A stretch of 64,000 bases of DNA. Source: 66-474 sp044464225 (GTDB lineage: Bacteria > Pseudomonadota > Gammaproteobacteria > Xanthomonadales > Rhodanobacteraceae). A program made the translations under genes and the position numbers. This document shows, one piece after another, positions 21,908 to 29,066 of this stretch. The notes below the pieces were generated by a model. The model saw nothing but the letters and a program-made list of their open reading frames with translations, was not told where the DNA came from and made no database searches. How positions within the stretch are numbered: position 1 is the first letter of the stretch; each line of letters begins with the position of its first letter. Location of the stretch: contig JBIQLN010000007.1 of assembly GCA_044464225.1 (NCBI GenBank), forward strand, positions 1 to 64,000. Reading direction: 5' to 3'.

Positions 21908-24808
21908 ATGAACCGCATCCACAGTCTGGTCTGGAATCGCGCGCTCGGCGGCCTCGTGGTCGCATCGGAACTCGCGTCGCGCAAGCGCGGCGGTGCACCG
22001 GCACCGGCCGGCCGCATGGGACGTCGCACGTTGATCTCGCTGGCGTTGCTCGCCGCGCTGGCCGCGCCGCTGCCGGTGCTCGCGGGTGAAGCCTGCAGCG
22101 GGCCGACGGGCGCGACCGCGGTCGGAACCGACGCCGTGGCCTGCGGCACCGGCGCGCAGGCCAACGGCGATTACAGCGCCGCCTTCGGGTGGTACAGCAA
22201 GGCCCTCGGCTTCTACGCCACCGCACTCGGCGCGAACGCCTACGCCGGCGGCGCCGCCAGCACCGCCGTCGGCTACGGCAGCGCCGCGCTGCTCAATCGT
22301 GGAACCGCGGTCGGCTACTTCAGCAAGGCAGGTACCGTGGGAGCCACCGCAATCGGCGAGTTCAGCTCGGCCACCGGTTCGGTCGGTACCGCGCTTGGCG
22401 CTTACAGCAGCGCCAGCGGTTTCCAGAGCGTGGCGATCGGTTTCGAAAGCTCGGCCGCCGGCGATTACGGCATCGCCAGTGGCGGATGGTTCGATCACGA
22501 TTTTGATGGCGTAATCGATGCCGACGAAATCACCGCCGCCAGCGGGTACCGCTCGAGTGCCTTCGGTGCCGCCGCGCAGGCGACCGCCAACGACACCACC
22601 GCACTGGGGGCGGTCAGTTCGGCCAGTGGCTACGGCAGCACCGCGGTCGGGGTACTCGCCTGGTCCAAGGGAAAGGCCAGCACCGCGGTCGGCAAGTTCA
22701 GCTCGGCCTACGGTGACGGCAGTACCGCCGTGGGATACAACAGCTCGGCGGTCGGCAACGGCACGGCGGTCGGCGACGTTAGTTCGGCCTCTGGCGTAGG
22801 GGCCAGCGCGTTCGGTTTTGTGAGCCGGGCAAGTGGCGATTACGCCAGCGCCTTCGGTCAAGACGCGCAGGCGACCGGCGACGTCAGCACCGCGCTCGGA
22901 TTCCAGAGCGAAGCACAGGGCGCCGCCAGCGTCGCACTTGGAACCAACAGCAGTGCCTATGCCACCGGCAGCATGGCGCTTGGCGTCGCGAGTGGCGCCA
23001 GCGAGTACAACAGCACCGCGCTCGGCTCGTCGAGCTTCGCGGCCGGCGTGGGATCTTCGGCGCTCGGCGCACACGCTTCCACCACGGATGATTACGGCCT
23101 TGCGACAGGTTACGGGAGCGCCGCAGCGGACCACGGTGTCGCGGCCGGCGCCTTTTCGCGGGCGACGGGTTCCGCCAGTGCCGCGGTCGGCGGCTGGAAC
23201 GACACCGACGCGGACGCGATCGTCGACGACGACGAGCGGACCGTCGCCAGCGGTACTGCGTCCAGCGCGTTCGGCGCCTCGGCGCAGGCCACCGGCTTCC
23301 ACAGCGTGGCCATCGGCTTCTCCAGCGCCGCCAGCGACGACGGTGCGATCGCGATCGGCGACAGCAGCGAGGCGGCCGACAGCCACAGCATTGCAATCGG
23401 CGTGGGGAGCACGGCCAGCGCCGGATCCTATTCAAGCGTCGCGGTCGGTTTCTTCAGCAAGGCCAGCGGAGGCGACGCGGTCGCGCTGGGTTACCGCAGC
23501 ACGGCGAGTGGCTTGCAGAGCACATCGGTCGGTCCGTTCAGTGTGGCGAGCGGGATCGGCAGCACGGCGGTCGGTGGCGATTGGATCGACCTGGATGGCG
23601 ACAACGTGATCGATCCTGACGAAGTGACTGCCGCCAGCGGCGCCTTCAGCGCGGCGTTCGGCGCCCTGAGTTCGGCCACCGGCGACTCCGGCATTGCCAG
23701 CGGCGGCTGGTACGACGTCAACGGCAACGGCACGATCGAGGCGGACGAACTGACCGCCGCGAACGGAGCGGGCTCGAGTGCGTTCGGCGCGGCGGCGCGG
23801 GCGACCGCCGACAGGAGCGTGGCGCTGGGAGAAGGCTCGCTCGCCGACCGCGCAGGCAGCGTCTCGGTCGGATCGGCCGGCAACGAACGCCAGCTCGTCA
23901 ACCTGGCGGCCGGTACGCAGGCGACCGATGCCGTCAACGTTTCGCAGTTGATGACGTTCGCGGCGTCTTTCGGCGGCGGCGCGAGTTTCGCCGGCGGTGT
24001 GTTCAGCGCGCCCACGTATGTGATCCAGGGCACGGGCTACGACGACGTCGGCAGCGCGTTCGATGCCGTCGATGGCAAGCTGACCGACCTTTATTCCAAG
24101 GTAGGTACCGGAGGCACCCAGGGTCCGCCTGGACCACAGGGCCCCGCGGGGCCCGTCGGGGCAACCGGTCCGCAGGGTCCGGCCGGCCCGGAAGGTCCGG
24201 CGGGTCCAGCCGGTCCGCAGGGCCCGGCTGGTCCCGCGGGCGGCGGTCCGGACCAGGTGAGCTACAGCGACGGCTCGCACGCCACGATCCTGTTGTCGGA
24301 CGAACACGGCACCCTCGTCCGCAACGTCGCGGATGGCGAAGTCGCGTCCGACGCGGTCAACAAGGGCCAGCTCGATGCGCAGACGCAGGACGCGCTGGAT
24401 TCGGCCGAAACCTATGCCGATGCCGGCGACAGCGAGACGCTCGGTGCCGCCAACGCCTATACCGACGCCCGGATCACCAAATTGGCGGGGGGCGACTTCG
24501 ACAGCCTGAACCAGCGGATCGATGCGCTCGACCTGCGCGTAAACACGCTCGACCAACGTGTTGCCGTACTCGGCGAGCGGATCGGACGGGTCGCGGCACT
24601 CGGCGCGGCGCTGGCGATGACCGCGCCGGATGCGCGGATCCCCGGCGACAACCAGGTGGGCGTGGGTGTCGGCACATTCCGCGGCCACAGTGCGGTCGGC
24701 ATCGGTTACAGCCGGATGCTCGGACGGGGCGCCGCGTTCCGGCTCGGCGCCGCGGTCGCCGGCCACGGCGACAACTCGGTCGGCGCAGGCGTCAATTTCG
24801 GCTGGTGA
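21908..24808 (+). CDS. YadA-like trimeric autotransporter adhesin with EF-hand loops and collagen-like stalk
   Basis: A 966-aa surface adhesin (type Vc secretion). An extended signal peptide (MNRIHSLVWNRALGGLVV, hydrophobic core about 42-60) leads into a head of YadA/Hep-type repeats (TAVG, SSAxG, ALG units, about residues 65-670). Four DxDxDG-type calcium-binding loops interrupt the head at 196-207, 432-443, 561-572 and 603-614; the first, DHDFDGVIDADE, is a perfect EF-hand loop. A neck (QLVNLAAGTQATDAVNVSQL) and a collagen-like Gly-Pro stretch (about 739-780) follow. A coiled coil and a C-terminal YadA anchor barrel (last about 75 residues) complete it. Confidence 0.92.
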   Translation: MNRIHSLVWNRALGGLVVASELASRKRGGAPAPAGRMGRRTLISLALLAALAAPLPVLAGEACSGPTGATAVGTDAVACGTGAQANGDYSAAFGWYSKALGFYATALGANAYAGGAASTAVGYGSAALLNRGTAVGYFSKAGTVGATAIGEFSSATGSVGTALGAYSSASGFQSVAIGFESSAAGDYGIASGGWFDHDFDGVIDADEITAASGYRSSAFGAAAQATANDTTALGAVSSASGYGSTAVGVLAWSKGKASTAVGKFSSAYGDGSTAVGYNSSAVGNGTAVGDVSSASGVGASAFGFVSRASGDYASAFGQDAQATGDVSTALGFQSEAQGAASVALGTNSSAYATGSMALGVASGASEYNSTALGSSSFAAGVGSSALGAHASTTDDYGLATGYGSAAADHGVAAGAFSRATGSASAAVGGWNDTDADAIVDDDERTVASGTASSAFGASAQATGFHSVAIGFSSAASDDGAIAIGDSSEAADSHSIAIGVGSTASAGSYSSVAVGFFSKASGGDAVALGYRSTASGLQSTSVGPFSVASGIGSTAVGGDWIDLDGDNVIDPDEVTAASGAFSAAFGALSSATGDSGIASGGWYDVNGNGTIEADELTAANGAGSSAFGAAARATADRSVALGEGSLADRAGSVSVGSAGNERQLVNLAAGTQATDAVNVSQLMTFAASFGGGASFAGGVFSAPTYVIQGTGYDDVGSAFDAVDGKLTDLYSKVGTGGTQGPPGPQGPAGPVGATGPQGPAGPEGPAGPAGPQGPAGPAGGGPDQVSYSDGSHATILLSDEHGTLVRNVADGEVASDAVNKGQLDAQTQDALDSAETYADAGDSETLGAANAYTDARITKLAGGDFDSLNQRIDALDLRVNTLDQRVAVLGERIGRVAALGAALAMTAPDARIPGDNQVGVGVGTFRGHSAVGIGYSRMLGRGAAFRLGAAVAGHGDNSVGAGVNFGW

Positions 24809-24836
24809 CGCGCCATCGCTGAAATCGCCTCCCCGA

Positions 24837-24864
24837 TGTCGCTTCGCGGTCCGGATTGCGTATG
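24837..24864 (+). promoter_or_regulatory. Putative ECF promoter C (TGTCG-N17-CGTATG)
   Basis: TGTCG at 24837-24841 and CGTATG at 24859-24864 are separated by 17 nt. The leader (ACAGGTGAGGGC...) is nearly identical to that of promoter D. It contains a small palindrome GGGCAC-C-GTGCCC just after the -10. Confidence 0.78.
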
Positions 24865-24906
24865 GACAGGTGAGGGCACCGTGCCCGTGCCTGACGCGAG
24901 TACGTC

Positions 24907-25032
24907 ATGAACATCACCATCACGACCATGGACTGCGGAGGCGCTGGTCGCACTTTGCGTGATCGCCTGCATTTTGACGCTGGCGACAACGATTTGATCG
25001 GCTCTTCGGTCGACTTCTGGAGGTTCGCATGA
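24907..25032 (+). CDS. Possible small ORF (41 aa), perhaps a frameshifted remnant
   Basis: The ATG sits 42 nt after promoter C, the same distance as real starts behind promoters B, D and E, within a leader homologous to that of promoter D. The frame encodes 41 residues (MNITITTMDCGGAGRTLRD...) and ends overlapping the start of the next gene (ATGA). Another frame of the same stretch encodes a strongly hydrophobic run (ALVALCVIACILTLATTI) with no start codon. A single indel could therefore have destroyed a small signal-peptide-bearing protein. It may alternatively act only as a translated leader. Confidence 0.35.
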   Translation: MNITITTMDCGGAGRTLRDRLHFDAGDNDLIGSSVDFWRFA

Positions 25033-25700
25033 AACCCATCTCACGTACGATTCTTGTTGGCGCATTCGTCACATTCGCGTTTGCCGCACCGGCGTCGGCA
25101 GTCCCCATTGCCATTGTTGGGAACGCCTTGGGATGCTTCGGCGTGTCATGCACGCCGGCGGAAAACTTCGGCATATTCACGACGCCGACTGGCGCGAACC
25201 TCACCTATACGAGTGCAGTTCCGGCGGATTTCAGCGGGGACACGAACCTCGGCTTCCTGGCGATCAACGGGACGACGGGCACCTTCGGCTCCATTGGTCT
25301 CGGCCCGGGTCCCGCGGTTCTGGTCGATGTGCCGTTCACACTGCAGCTGTCGTTCCTGAGTCCGACCGTATCGGGCCCGGGTCCGCAGTTCCAGGCGTCG
25401 CTTTTCGGCGCCGTGTCCAGTGACCCGACCTCGGGCGGGATTCTTCTCACATTCACGTCGCCGCCGCAGTCGATATCGTTTACGAATGGAATTCCGGGCG
25501 ACGTGAGTGGGTCCCTCACCGCGCTGGCCAACAGCACGTCGCTGCCGCCGGGACAGGACACACAGATCACGGGCTTCATCATGCCGACTACACCGACGGT
25601 GGTGACGCCGGAGCCGGGCACGCTGGGACTGATGGCCGTCGGTCTGGCGGGGATCCTGGGACTCGCGTGGCGGCGTCGCAGAGGGCGCGACCTCGTGTAG
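25029..25700 (+). CDS. PEP-CTERM sorting-domain exported protein
   Basis: A 223-aa protein with an N-terminal signal peptide (MKPISRTILVGAFVTFAFAAPASA) and a C-terminal PEP-CTERM region: TPEPGTLGLMAVGLAGILGLAWRRRRGR, meaning a PEP motif, a transmembrane helix and an arginine-rich tail. Such proteins are sorted by an exosortase in bacteria that make exopolysaccharide. No exosortase gene is in this window. The middle is a Gly/Thr/Ser-rich beta-type sequence with two cysteines. Strong ribosome site TGGAGG. It lies behind ECF promoter C, overlapping the small ORF upstream. Confidence 0.85.
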   Translation: MKPISRTILVGAFVTFAFAAPASAVPIAIVGNALGCFGVSCTPAENFGIFTTPTGANLTYTSAVPADFSGDTNLGFLAINGTTGTFGSIGLGPGPAVLVDVPFTLQLSFLSPTVSGPGPQFQASLFGAVSSDPTSGGILLTFTSPPQSISFTNGIPGDVSGSLTALANSTSLPPGQDTQITGFIMPTTPTVVTPEPGTLGLMAVGLAGILGLAWRRRRGRDLV

Positions 25701-25811
25701 CAGCGATCGTCGCGGCGCCGATCGGTGCTGTGACACGCATCCGTCGCTGTGGCGGGATTCGCGATGAAGCCATCGCGCCTCGCCGAGATGAGGGTTTCTT
25801 GTCGGCTTGGG

Positions 25812-25839
25812 TGTCGTCCCCGCAGCGTTTTTCCGTATG
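25812..25839 (+). promoter_or_regulatory. Putative ECF promoter D (TGTCG-N17-CGTATG)
   Basis: TGTCG at 25812-25816 and CGTATG at 25834-25839 are separated by 17 nt and lie 43 nt before the start at 25883. The leader matches that of promoter C over about 40 nt. Confidence 0.78.
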
Positions 25840-25882
25840 GGCAGGTGAGGGCCACCATGCCCGAGTCCGACAGGAGCACGCC

Positions 25883-26803
25883 ATGAATATGGTCAGCAGG
25901 ATTGCCGCCGCGGCGGTGCTGGTCGGATTCGCCGTCATCGGTGCGCCCGCCCACGCCGACTCCCGGCTACCGCAGATCGGCGGCAGGGGCGGCGCGGGGT
26001 TCAGCGAACGCTGCCCGCCAGGGCAGGTCCTCAACGGCTTCGAGGTGCGCGCGGGCGACGACATCGACGCGATCCGTGCGGTGTGCGTCATGCCTTCCAG
26101 TCCGACCGCCGTCAGTGCGCCGCTGCTCAGCAACGGCTTTGGAGGCGGTTGGCACGGTGGCGGGGGCGGCAGCCTGCGGCGACTCCTGTGTCCGCCGGGA
26201 ACGCCTGTCGTCAACGCGATCCAGATCGAAGCCGAAGGCTTTCCCAGCGGTACGTTCAGCGTCAACGAGATCGACATTTATTGTGATGCGATCGGATCGG
26301 CAGGGTCGCATGACTACCCCTCGAACGGGGTCCATGCACCTCGACAACCGCTTGACAATGATGGAGCTTTTTACGTGGGCAACACCCTGGATATGGATAC
26401 TCAAAAGCAAACGTGCCCTGCTGGAGAAGTCGGGATCGGCATGCACGGCCACTCGGGTGCGCTGGTCGACGCGATGGGGCTGACCTGCGGTCCCGCGCCG
26501 ACCTTCGCGCCGCCGCCTCCGCCGCCGGTCCCGGCGATGGGCCATACCCGTCCCAGGTTGACCCCGCTGCAGCGTGCACTGCATGGCGCGAAAATGAAAC
26601 GTGACGCAACGAAACCGACGGCGAGCGCGGCCATTGCCATGCCCGAAGCATCGGTCAAGTCCTCCAATGTACGGGTGTCAAAACCCGCGGCGACCAGCGC
26701 GAACCGCAAGGCCATCATCATCGTCGGCGGCCAGCCGCGGCCGAAGGCGAAGCAGCCCACCATTCCTGAACGCATCCACGACTACGAAGACCAGCACCAT
26801 TGA
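25883..26803 (+). CDS. Secreted protein with three cysteine-bounded repeats
   Basis: A 306-aa protein with a signal peptide (MNMVSRIAAAAVLVGFAVIGAPAHA). Three related modules follow, each bounded by cysteines: CPPGQVLNGFEVRAGDDIDAIRAVC, a second CPPG...C with IQIEAEGF, and CPAGEVGIGMHGHSGALVDAMGLTC (split here only by description). The pattern CPxG..(I/V)xG...G..(I/V)DA...C is reminiscent of jacalin-like or extracellular sugar-binding repeats, but this is not certain. The C-terminal third is Pro-, Lys- and Ala-rich and probably disordered. Controlled by ECF promoter D. Confidence 0.72.
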   Translation: MNMVSRIAAAAVLVGFAVIGAPAHADSRLPQIGGRGGAGFSERCPPGQVLNGFEVRAGDDIDAIRAVCVMPSSPTAVSAPLLSNGFGGGWHGGGGGSLRRLLCPPGTPVVNAIQIEAEGFPSGTFSVNEIDIYCDAIGSAGSHDYPSNGVHAPRQPLDNDGAFYVGNTLDMDTQKQTCPAGEVGIGMHGHSGALVDAMGLTCGPAPTFAPPPPPPVPAMGHTRPRLTPLQRALHGAKMKRDATKPTASAAIAMPEASVKSSNVRVSKPAATSANRKAIIIVGGQPRPKAKQPTIPERIHDYEDQHH

Positions 26804-26814
26804 GTCGTGCAGCC

Positions 26815-26842
26815 TGTCGTTTCGCGCGCCGTAGTGCGTATG
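26815..26842 (+). promoter_or_regulatory. Putative ECF promoter E (TGTCG-N17-CGTATG)
   Basis: TGTCG at 26815-26819 and CGTATG at 26837-26842 are separated by 17 nt and lie 46 nt before the lipoprotein start at 26889. It is the last of the five copies. Confidence 0.78.
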
Positions 26843-26888
26843 GAGAAGTGGGTTCACAACTTCCATCCCAAACCGAAGGTCATCGTCC

Positions 26889-27395
26889 ATGAACAAGACA
26901 AGATGGATTTCCGTGCTCGCTGTCTGCGTTTTGGCCGCCTGCCAAAGCCCGGCGCAGGAGCAGGCGCAGCAGACTGCCGCCGCCATCCAGGAGGCGATGA
27001 AGTCCTACGGCCCGCCCATGGTGGATACCTCCGACGGCGGTTACGTCCTGCAGGCGGTGATCGACGGCAAGCCGTGGAAGGCGACCCGCATGATGGAGAT
27101 CAACGGCTCCAACGAGCATCTCATCCGCGGCACCGGCGACGAAGTCCAACTCGGCTTCTACATCGATAGTGAGCATCCGTATCTCGGCAGGGAAAGGCCG
27201 CTGGGCGAAGGCAGTTCCGCGGACCTCATGATCGGCGATGGCTCGTGGCATGCCGTCAAGGGCGGCTACACCATCGACAAGGTCGACCCGGGGTCGATCG
27301 AAGGCCGGTTCCACTTCACGGCGCAGAAGTTCCAGTCGAGCGAAACCTTGGAGGTCACCGACGGCACGTTCCGTGCCGTGCCGAAGGGCAGTTAG
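26889..27395 (+). CDS. Lipoprotein of unknown function
   Basis: A 168-aa protein with a lipoprotein signal (MNKTRWISVLAVCVLAAC, lipobox LAAC with the acylated Cys at residue 18) and a mature part without recognised domain (AVIDGKPWKATRMMEINGS, YIDSEHPYLGRERPLGEGSS). The mature sequence looks like a small beta-rich periplasmic or outer-membrane lipoprotein. It is the last gene of the inferred ECF regulon, behind promoter E, and is convergent with the mug-like gene 28 nt downstream. Confidence 0.75.
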   Translation: MNKTRWISVLAVCVLAACQSPAQEQAQQTAAAIQEAMKSYGPPMVDTSDGGYVLQAVIDGKPWKATRMMEINGSNEHLIRGTGDEVQLGFYIDSEHPYLGRERPLGEGSSADLMIGDGSWHAVKGGYTIDKVDPGSIEGRFHFTAQKFQSSETLEVTDGTFRAVPKGS

Positions 27396-27423
27396 CTACA
27401 CCCGCTACAAGTTGGCGCGGGTC

Positions 27424-27954
27424 TCAGCCGGAAGCGTCCTGCAGTTCGGCGACGGCCCGGGCCAGTTCCCGCCACGGCTCGATGTTCCAGAAGCCGCGTG
27501 CCTGCCCGGAGGGCGAGGACAGCACGAACACGCGGCTTTGCCCGATCCGTTGGTCCTGCTCGCCGCAGGCGAGATGGCGCGAGCCGCCTGCCAGTCCCGC
27601 CCGCGCCGCATTCTTGCTGGTGAAGGCGACGATGCGCGGTTTGTAGCGCCCGAGCTTGCGGCGCAGGCTTGCAGCGTCGAAAGCGCCCATCGGCAGGTCC
27701 GCATCCGAGCCGAAATGGTGCTTGGCGACGTCGGTGAGACCGATGCCGAAGTCGGGCACCCGGCGATACTCGGAAGGCGCCAGGCGAACCGGCGTCAGGC
27801 CGACCTCGAACAAGGTGCGCCAGAAATAATTGCCCGGGTGCGCGTAGTAGGCGCCTTCCTGCGCGGAACGGGTGCCCGGCGCGGTGCCGCAGAACACGAC
27901 GCGCAGCCCGGGCGCCAGCACGTCCGGCAATATCGTGCGTGCGCGCGGAGTCAT
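27424..27954 (-). CDS. mug: Mismatch-specific DNA glycosylase (Mug/TDG family)
   Basis: A 176-aa uracil-DNA glycosylase-superfamily protein that removes uracil or thymine mispaired with guanine. The active-site loop reads VFCGTAPGTRSAQEGAYYAHPGNYFW, typical of bacterial Mug-like proteins, with a later SSPSGQARGFW loop matching the DNA-intercalating motif. The start is uncertain: ATG at 27954 is used, with ATG at 27963 and further upstream possible. Divergent from the RDD gene. Confidence 0.85.
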   Translation of the reverse strand: MTPRARTILPDVLAPGLRVVFCGTAPGTRSAQEGAYYAHPGNYFWRTLFEVGLTPVRLAPSEYRRVPDFGIGLTDVAKHHFGSDADLPMGAFDAASLRRKLGRYKPRIVAFTSKNAARAGLAGGSRHLACGEQDQRIGQSRVFVLSSPSGQARGFWNIEPWRELARAVAELQDASG

Positions 27955-28017
27955 GCCGCACATTGTTGCATGGCTGCAGATGACGCGGCTCGCGGGCTGT
28001 GCCACCATCATCCCGTG

Positions 28018-29025
28018 ATGACTTCAGCCGACACCGCCTTCAACGGCTTGCCGATGTTGCCCTTGCGCCAGGTCCAGCCGCGGCTGTATGCGGGTTTCTG
28101 GCGCCGGGTCGTCGCGTTCCTCATCGACGCGGTGGTTTTCTCCGCCATCCATTGGACGGTGGTGTTGTGTTCGGGCATCTGGCTGATGGTGCCGTGGACG
28201 TTGCTGGGCGGCGGGCAGGGACGGGCGATGGCGGAGCTGGTCGACCTCGCATTGCAGCCGTTCGGCATCGTGGTGGTGTGGCTTTATTTCGCGGTTTGCG
28301 AATCCTCGCGCTGGCAGGGCACGATCGGAAAGCTTGCGCTCAGATTGCAAGTCACCGATGAGTACGGACAGCGGATCGGGTTCGCCCAGGCCACCGGACG
28401 TCATTTCGGGAAATTCGTTTCGGTCTTGTCGCTGGGCGCGGGTTTTCTGCTCGCGGCGTGGACCGCGCGCAAACAGGCGCTCCACGATGACATGGCCGGC
28501 TGCTGCGTGGTGCGCAGGGCAGGCCTCGCTGCATGGGAAGGTGCGCAGGTGCCGCCGCGCGAGCCTTCGCTGTCGCAGCGTACCGGCAGCCTGCCGGGCT
28601 GGGGCATCGGGGTGGTGGTGATCGTCGCCTGCGTCGTCCTGGCGCTTCCGGTCTCCGGTTTCCTGGCCGCGGTTGCGGTTCCCGCATGGCAAAGCCATGC
28701 GCTGCGCACGGAGGTGGCGCAAGGCCTGGAGCTGACCGGGCGCGCCCGCGCGCTGGTGGCCGAATACATCGGTGTGCGCGGCGCGCTTCCCGAAAACAAC
28801 AGGGCGCTCGGGCTACCCAGGCCCGAAGCCATCCACGCGCGTTACGTCACCAGTGTGCGCGTCGCGGGCGGCAAGGTGGTGGTGACTTACGGAAACGAGG
28901 CGAGTGCCGTCATCCGTGGCGGCCATGTCGTGATTTCACCGATGGGCAATGCCGCCCGCCTGCACTGGCGCTGCAGCAGTACCGACATCGACATCAGGTA
29001 TCTGCCGCGGCAATGCCAGCCCTGA
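28018..29025 (+). CDS. RDD-family membrane protein fused to a pilin-like domain
   Basis: A 335-aa protein. The N-terminal RDD domain (about residues 20-170) shows FWRRVVAFLIDAVVFSAIHW, then a WQGTIGKLALRLQVTD loop and HDDMAGCCVV at its end. Residues about 195-335 look like a type IV pilin (PilA-type): a hydrophobic helix (GIGVVVIVACVVLALPVSGFLAAVAVPAW), then SHALRTEVAQGLELTGRARALVAEY and a C-terminal disulfide pair (C-SSTDIDIRYLPRQC). The helix lies inside the chain rather than at an N-terminal prepilin site, so it is unlikely to be processed like a normal pilin. Confidence 0.82.
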   Translation: MTSADTAFNGLPMLPLRQVQPRLYAGFWRRVVAFLIDAVVFSAIHWTVVLCSGIWLMVPWTLLGGGQGRAMAELVDLALQPFGIVVVWLYFAVCESSRWQGTIGKLALRLQVTDEYGQRIGFAQATGRHFGKFVSVLSLGAGFLLAAWTARKQALHDDMAGCCVVRRAGLAAWEGAQVPPREPSLSQRTGSLPGWGIGVVVIVACVVLALPVSGFLAAVAVPAWQSHALRTEVAQGLELTGRARALVAEYIGVRGALPENNRALGLPRPEAIHARYVTSVRVAGGKVVVTYGNEASAVIRGGHVVISPMGNAARLHWRCSSTDIDIRYLPRQCQP

Positions 29026-29066
29026 GCGGAGATGAACTCCGGGTGCGGGTCACCGCTTCCGGGATC

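Noticed and set aside
24122..24247. Short regular repeats that at first look like a CRISPR or satellite array
   Set aside because: They are in frame and encode the collagen-like stalk; there are no unique spacers between identical repeats.
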